Source of the DNA: Nitriliruptoria bacterium
Lineage (GTDB): Bacteria > Actinomycetota > Nitriliruptoria > Euzebyales > Egibacteraceae
Length of the DNA: 34,103 nucleotides
Direction of reading: 5' to 3'
Assembly (NCBI GenBank): GCA_003553565.1
Contig: PWER01000113.1
Location: 1 to 34,103 of the forward strand
Shown: positions 33,291 to 34,103 of the stretch, in pieces
Position numbering within the stretch: the stretch's first letter is position 1
How the letters are laid out: every line of letters starts with the position of its first letter
Made by a program: the position numbers and the translations under genes
Notes under the pieces: generated by a model
The model's input: the letters and a program-made list of their open reading frames with translations, nothing else
What the model was told of the DNA's origin: nothing
Database searches by the model: none

Positions 33291-33676
33291 GCCGCGCGCC
33301 CCTGCCGACCAAGCCCTGCGCGGTGTGCGGGCGGACCATCACCTGGCGCCGCAAGTGGGCCGACGACTGGCCCTCGGTGCGCTACTGCTCGCAGCGGTGC
33401 CGTCGCGCGCGCCGCGACCCCACCGCCGACGCGCTCGAGACCGCGATCCGCGACCTGCTGGCGCGCCGCGGCGCGGGCAAGACCATCTGCCCCTCCGAGG
33501 CCGCGCGGCGCGTCGCCGAGCAGCGCGGCGAGGAGGACTGGAGGGTGCTGATGGAGCCCGCTCGTCAGGCGGCGCGGCGGCTCGTGGCGGCCGGCGAGGT
33601 CGAGCTCACCCAGCGGGGCCAGGTCGTCGACCCTGACCGGGCGCGCGGGCCGATCCGCATCCGCGCGGTGCGCTGA
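33287..33676 (+). CDS. DUF2256-DUF3253 fusion protein
   Basis: A 129-residue protein with two small domains. The N-terminal DUF2256 zinc-ribbon-like part has four cysteines ([15 protein letters not shown] ... [13 protein letters not shown]). The C-terminal DUF3253 part is a small helical, winged-helix-like domain ([28 protein letters not shown] ... [13 protein letters not shown]) ending in IRIRAVR. The domains often occur as separate proteins. The GTG start overlaps the photolyase-like stop (GTGA) and has GGGAGG 5 bases upstream, so the two are translationally coupled and probably act together. Function is unknown; a DNA- or flavoprotein-accessory role is inferred from context only. Confidence 0.85.
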   Translation: MSRAPLPTKPCAVCGRTITWRRKWADDWPSVRYCSQRCRRARRDPTADALETAIRDLLARRGAGKTICPSEAARRVAEQRGEEDWRVLMEPARQAARRLVAAGEVELTQRGQVVDPDRARGPIRIRAVR

Positions 33677-33787
33677 CCGAGCCGGCGCCACATGACCCGC
33701 CCCGGCCCGCGGGCACGCTGAGGGGCGCGCCCAGGCCGCACGCCGCCGTGCAGGACGCGGCGCCCCGACCCCGGGCGCAGGGACCTC

Positions 33788-34103
33788 ATGAGCCTCGCGC
33801 AGCGGATCCACGAGCAGACCCCGGCGACCCGCGACCGGTACCTCGACGGCCTCCGCGTGGCGAGCATCCTCGTGGTCGTGCTCGGCCACTGGCTGGCCCG
33901 CGTGCTGATCGAGGAGGACGGCGCGGTTGGCGACGTCTACATCCTGGAGGCGGTGCCCGCGACGCAGTGGGCGACGCTACTGGTCAACGTCATGCCGATC
34001 TTCTTCCTCGTCGGCGGGGCGCTCAACGCGGCGAGCTGGCGCCGCGCCCGCGCGCAGGGCGAGCACGCCGCCGACTGGCTGCGCCGCCGCAGCCGACGGC
34101 TGC
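33788..34103 (+). CDS. Acyltransferase 3 family membrane protein (N-terminal part, cut by the window end)
   Basis: The frame is open from ATG 33788 to the end of the window (105 codons), so only the start is seen. ATRDRYLDGLRVASILVVVLGHW is the typical opening of acyltransferase-3 (OatA/NodX-like) proteins, with the first membrane helix and its catalytic-type His, and a second helix follows (ATLLVNVMPIFFLVGGALNA). Such proteins transfer acyl groups to cell-surface sugars. A purine-rich CAGGGACC precedes the ATG. The 111 bases before it hold no recognisable signal. Confidence 0.75.
   Translation, partial: MSLAQRIHEQTPATRDRYLDGLRVASILVVVLGHWLARVLIEEDGAVGDVYILEAVPATQWATLLVNVMPIFFLVGGALNAASWRRARAQGEHAADWLRRRSRRL

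Overview
The window is very GC-rich throughout (by eye above 70 %), gene-dense, and uses GTG as well as ATG starts. Gene content and order point to a high-GC actinobacterium. The run of a paired Get3/ArsA-type ATPase, a PASTA-containing class A penicillin-binding protein and a metallophosphoesterase matches the mycobacterial Rv3679-Rv3680-ponA2-Rv3683 neighbourhood, but without whiB4. The dnaX-ybaB-recR-lysC-asd order and the tadA/tRNA-Ser pair are also actinobacterial. Strongly acidic proteins and a selenocysteine system would suit a deep-branching, possibly salt-adapted lineage such as the Nitriliruptoria. That placement is inference; no rRNA is present to test it.

Layout, left to right. 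1-1217: tandem repeats, then heme A synthase ctaA (-). 1369-7521: selenocysteine genes selA (+) and selB (+) with a methyltransferase (-) between them, and a CocE-type hydrolase coupled to selB. 7483-10706 (-): NfeD-like membrane protein, SPFH/stomatin protein and a RidA protein. 10803-16912 (+): two ArsA/Get3-like ATPases, a bifunctional PBP with two PASTA domains and an extreme acidic tail, and a membrane-anchored metallophosphoesterase. 16909-18604 (+): tRNA-Pro(CGG) with a good promoter, a MazG-like protein and an Eis-like acetyltransferase. 18638-26821 (-): tRNA-Ser(GGA), M50 site-2 protease with CBS domains, PDZ-Lon protease, SRP RNA, dnaX, ybaB, recR, lysC and asd. 27050-28069 (+): a small unknown protein and the RNA 2',3'-cyclic phosphodiesterase thpR. 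28127-31866 (-): proton-translocating transhydrogenase pntAA-pntAB-pntB, then tadA overlapping tRNA-Ser(CGA). 31983-34103 (+): an unusual photolyase/cryptochrome-like protein whose FAD domain precedes its antenna-like domain, a DUF2256-DUF3253 fusion, and the start of an acyltransferase cut by the window edge.

Many neighbours are coupled by 4-base start/stop overlaps: selB/hydrolase, the two ATPases, PBP/phosphoesterase, M50/PDZ-Lon, lysC/asd and photolyase/DUF2256. The most unusual observations are the permuted, Cys-cluster-bearing photolyase-like protein with its zinc-finger partner, an SRP RNA lying entirely inside the C-terminal reading frame of the PDZ-Lon gene, a tadA whose stop codon lies inside a tRNA, a lysine-free (hence probably non-proteolytic) NfeD, and two translationally coupled membrane proteases resembling a regulated intramembrane proteolysis pair. 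No insertion sequences, prophage genes or CRISPR arrays were seen.
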